From Chloroflexota bacterium (GTDB lineage: Bacteria > Chloroflexota > Anaerolineae > Ardenticatenales > Ardenticatenaceae), in the NCBI GenBank assembly GCA_003520455.1, contig DOUV01000935.1, forward strand, positions 1 to 6,838: 6,838 nt of DNA. Reading direction: 5' to 3'. Below the pieces are notes generated by a model. It ran no database searches. It was not told the origin of the DNA and saw nothing but the letters and a program-made list of their open reading frames with translations. Both the position numbers and the translations under genes were made by a program. This document shows positions 5,467-6,838 of the stretch, piece by piece (positions within the stretch are counted from its first letter, which is position 1; each line of letters opens with the position of its first letter).

Positions 5467-5913
5467 GTGTGGGCGTCTGGCAACTCGGCGGAACGGACCC
5501 GCCTGGCTGGGCCAGGTGGGATGCTCGAACGCGATCTGCTCAAGAGCAACGCCGGACGGCAGATCATCGATGAGGGATTGCGCCTGTGCCAGGACCTCGG
5601 CATGGACGCGCTGGGCCGGCGGATTCTCAGCCCGGCGCTAGCCAGGCCGGGTCGAGGTCCCGTTCAGAGGGCACGTGTCGCCGGTCTCACCCGTCGCGAG
5701 TTGGAGGTCCTGCGCCTGGTCGCCCAAGGCCGGACGAACCGCGATATCGCCGAGACGCTCGTCCTGAGCGAGACGACGGTCGCACGGCACCTCACCAACA
5801 TCTTCACCAAGATAGGCGTCGAGAACCGCGCCCGCGCCATGGCCTTTGCGCCACGGTCTGGCCTGACCGTCGCCGACCCCACGATGAGGCGTCGATGCCG
5901 CTCTTTGAGCTGA
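5467..5913 (+). CDS. C-terminal fragment of a LuxR-family regulator
   Basis: The frame encodes 148 aa from GTG 5467 (131 aa from ATG 5521; neither has a good ribosome site). Residues 73-133 are a complete GerE/LuxR helix-turn-helix: AGLTRRELEVLRLVAQGRTN, then RDIAETLVLSETTVARHLTN and IFTKIGVENRARAMAFA. Before it is one helical repeat-like piece, GRQIIDEGLRLCQDLGMDAL, like the last TPR-type repeat of large LuxR regulators that carry an ATPase and TPR sensor part. Those N-terminal parts are absent, and the preceding DNA belongs to the hydrolase gene. A free-standing HTH of this kind could still bind DNA, but I think it is a truncated relic. Its end (ADPTMRRRCRSLS) runs straight into a monooxygenase relic, marking a rearrangement junction. 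Confidence 0.72.
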   Translation: MWASGNSAERTRLAGPGGMLERDLLKSNAGRQIIDEGLRLCQDLGMDALGRRILSPALARPGRGPVQRARVAGLTRRELEVLRLVAQGRTNRDIAETLVLSETTVARHLTNIFTKIGVENRARAMAFAPRSGLTVADPTMRRRCRSLS

Positions 5914-6102
5914 CCTGCCAGCTTGCCACGCTCCAGCCGCCCCCCAGAGATGCAACAGCTGTTCGCCGCTCTCCTTCACAATCAGGAGCAAACCAACCGG
6001 TTCTTCGGCACCGTGACCGGGACAGTGGAGATCGCAGAATTCTAGGCATCGGAGAATCTGGCGAGACTCATGGGCACCCCAGCCCAAAGCACAGTTGCCT
6101 AG
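5883..6102 (+). pseudogene. Decayed C-terminus of an FAD-dependent monooxygenase
   Basis: In the frame of the ATG at 5895 the sequence reads MPLFELTCQLATLQPPP. After a C-run (5940-5945) the reading moves by one base to PPEMQQLFAALLHNQEQTN, then RFFGTVTGTVEIAEF, an in-frame TAG (6043-6045), and ASENLARLMGTPAQSTVA up to TAG at 6100-6102. This order matches, from memory, the C-terminal end of FAD-dependent monooxygenases of the FAD-binding-3 type, which end with PPPPE-MQ-LF, a helix with NQ, then PEFF-PEN. The FAD-binding and substrate domains are wholly missing, and the frameshift (one extra or two missing bases) and internal stop show it is dead. The start is approximate and overlaps the tail of the LuxR fragment. 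Confidence 0.6.
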
Positions 6103-6369
6103 CAATTTTCAATAACCACTCACTCGACTTTGGCAGTGATATCAAGTGCGTGTTGGTCATTTCCAGCGAGATTGATTACCATCGGGACGTTCATCGCAGG
6201 CAGCACGCGCCTCGACAGCTCGCGTTGGCCCGTTGAAGTCTCGTATCAAGAGCGCCCCAGGGAAGGACGGGCTCGTGACCGAGGCGGGGCCTGACGGCAG
6301 GGAACCGGGCCCGGCGGCTGAGCCGCCGGCCAACCGGGCTGGAGATCGTTCGCCGGCGAGAACAGGCTC
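6103..6369. other. Stretch between two relics, with a GC-rich hairpin
   Basis: About 6100-6180 is noticeably richer in A and T than its surroundings. It is followed by GC-rich sequence with a perfect hairpin, CCGGCGGC-TGA-GCCGCCGG (6311-6329), with no T-run. I find no convincing gene on either strand; the open frames across it look like chance. It may hold unrecognisable parts of the neighbouring relics. Confidence 0.45.
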
Positions 6370-6721
6370 GTGGCGAAGCACGATCAGCTGGACCCGCCCG
6401 GTCCTGGTGCATGGCGATCTCGCGGCCGGGCACATCCTCTAGGACACCGCGGCTCAGGCGGTGACAGGCATCATCGACTGGAGCGAAATCGCCCTCAGCG
6501 ACCGCTCGGTCGACCTGGCCGCCTTGTTCCACTGGGGCGGCCGGCCCTTCGTGGATGCCGTCCTGTCGACGTATGATGGTTCGGTGGATGAAACCGCTCT
6601 GCGCCGAGCGCAATTCCTGGCGGCCTGCAAGGGTGTCGGTGACGTCACGTTCGGTCTCGAAACGGGTCGACACGAGTACATCGTAGCTGGCATTCGGGCA
6701 CTCACCCTCTGCATCGGCTAG
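6370..6721 (+). pseudogene. Decayed aminoglycoside-phosphotransferase-like kinase (C-terminal half)
   Basis: One frame reads PVLVHGDLAAGHIL, then TAG (6440-6442), then DTAAQAVTGIIDWSEIALSD, RSVDLAALFHWGG and RAQFLAACKGVGDVTFGLET, ending with TAG 6719-6721. HGDL is the catalytic loop of the APH/choline-kinase fold, and IIDW carries the metal-binding Asp. Both motifs are in one frame, so the TAG between them is an internal stop. Just upstream the likely preceding residues (AKHDQLDPP) lie in another frame; one extra G near 6400 would explain that. The N-terminal lobe that binds ATP is missing. Relatives phosphorylate antibiotics or small alcohols, but the substrate is unknown and this copy cannot make a whole enzyme. 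The start is approximate. Confidence 0.72.
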
Positions 6722-6734
6722 TAAAAGCCTTCGG

Positions 6735-6778
6735 GACGCGCGGTCTGACCGGCCGCTGCGGCCGACGAGCGGCGCGTC
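6735..6778. repeat. Nested GC-rich hairpin at the right end
   Basis: GACGCGC (6735-6741) pairs perfectly with GCGCGTC (6772-6778). Inside is the palindrome CGGCCGC-T-GCGGCCG (6750-6764). Another short stem, GCCGC-TC-GCGGC (6815-6826), follows. No T-run follows any of them. They could end transcription from the relic or belong to a repeat continuing beyond the window. Confidence 0.4.
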
Positions 6779-6838
6779 TGCGGCGGGCGGAGTCGATTCC
6801 CGGCAATCGTGAGCGCCGCTCGCGGCTGAGGGGCAGGG

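Noticed and set aside
5586..6236. 216-aa + strand open frame
   Set aside because: Mostly an out-of-frame Arg/Pro-rich shadow of the LuxR gene; only the short segment near 5883-5945 is meaningful, as part of the monooxygenase relic.
6191..6673. 160-aa minus-strand open frame
   Set aside because: It is antisense to the phosphotransferase relic, whose HGDL and IIDW motifs are on the + strand, and no motif is seen.

Overview
The window is GC-rich bacterial DNA. It carries a DUF433/DUF5615 toxin-antitoxin pair, a MNT-type nucleotidyltransferase locus, hairpin-rich interspersed repeats, DUF5946, SnoaL-like and alpha/beta-hydrolase genes, and extended -10 promoters (TGnTATAAT). I infer a member of the Chloroflexota (Roseiflexaceae or Ktedonobacteria-like), with moderate confidence. 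There is no rRNA, tRNA or housekeeping gene to anchor this, and the window reads as accessory genome. All intact genes are on the + strand.

Layout: 1-141 may be the tail of an unrecognised gene, followed by about 360 gene-free bases. 506-1074 is a translationally coupled DUF433 antitoxin / DUF5615 PIN-like toxin operon with its own promoter and a strong Shine-Dalgarno. 1172-1601 is a non-autonomous, MITE-like repeat: long inverted ends flanked by TA, filled with perfect hairpins. 1632-2252 is a second toxin-antitoxin-like locus: a 69-aa protein with an apparently leaderless promoter, overlapping a nucleotidyltransferase gene that is broken by a -1 frameshift and has also lost a catalytic Asp. 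An imperfect bulged hairpin (2285-2341) follows it.

2608-3153 is a cupin gene with its own promoter and RBS. 3294-3794 is a DUF5946 gene, 3927-4328 a SnoaL/DUF4440-like gene starting at TTG, and 4604-5434 an alpha/beta hydrolase with an intact Ser-Asp-His triad. These look like separately controlled small-molecule or stress genes, not one pathway: gaps of 130-275 bases separate them.

5467-6721 is a graveyard. It holds the C-terminal end of a LuxR-type regulator, abutting the decayed C-terminus of an FAD-dependent monooxygenase (one frameshift, one internal stop), then the decayed C-terminal half of an aminoglycoside-phosphotransferase-like kinase (one probable frameshift, one internal stop). 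The window ends in GC-rich hairpins. I see no new multi-gene system. The most notable items are the MITE-like element, the doubly inactivated nucleotidyltransferase, the attC-like hairpin behind it, and the relic cluster.
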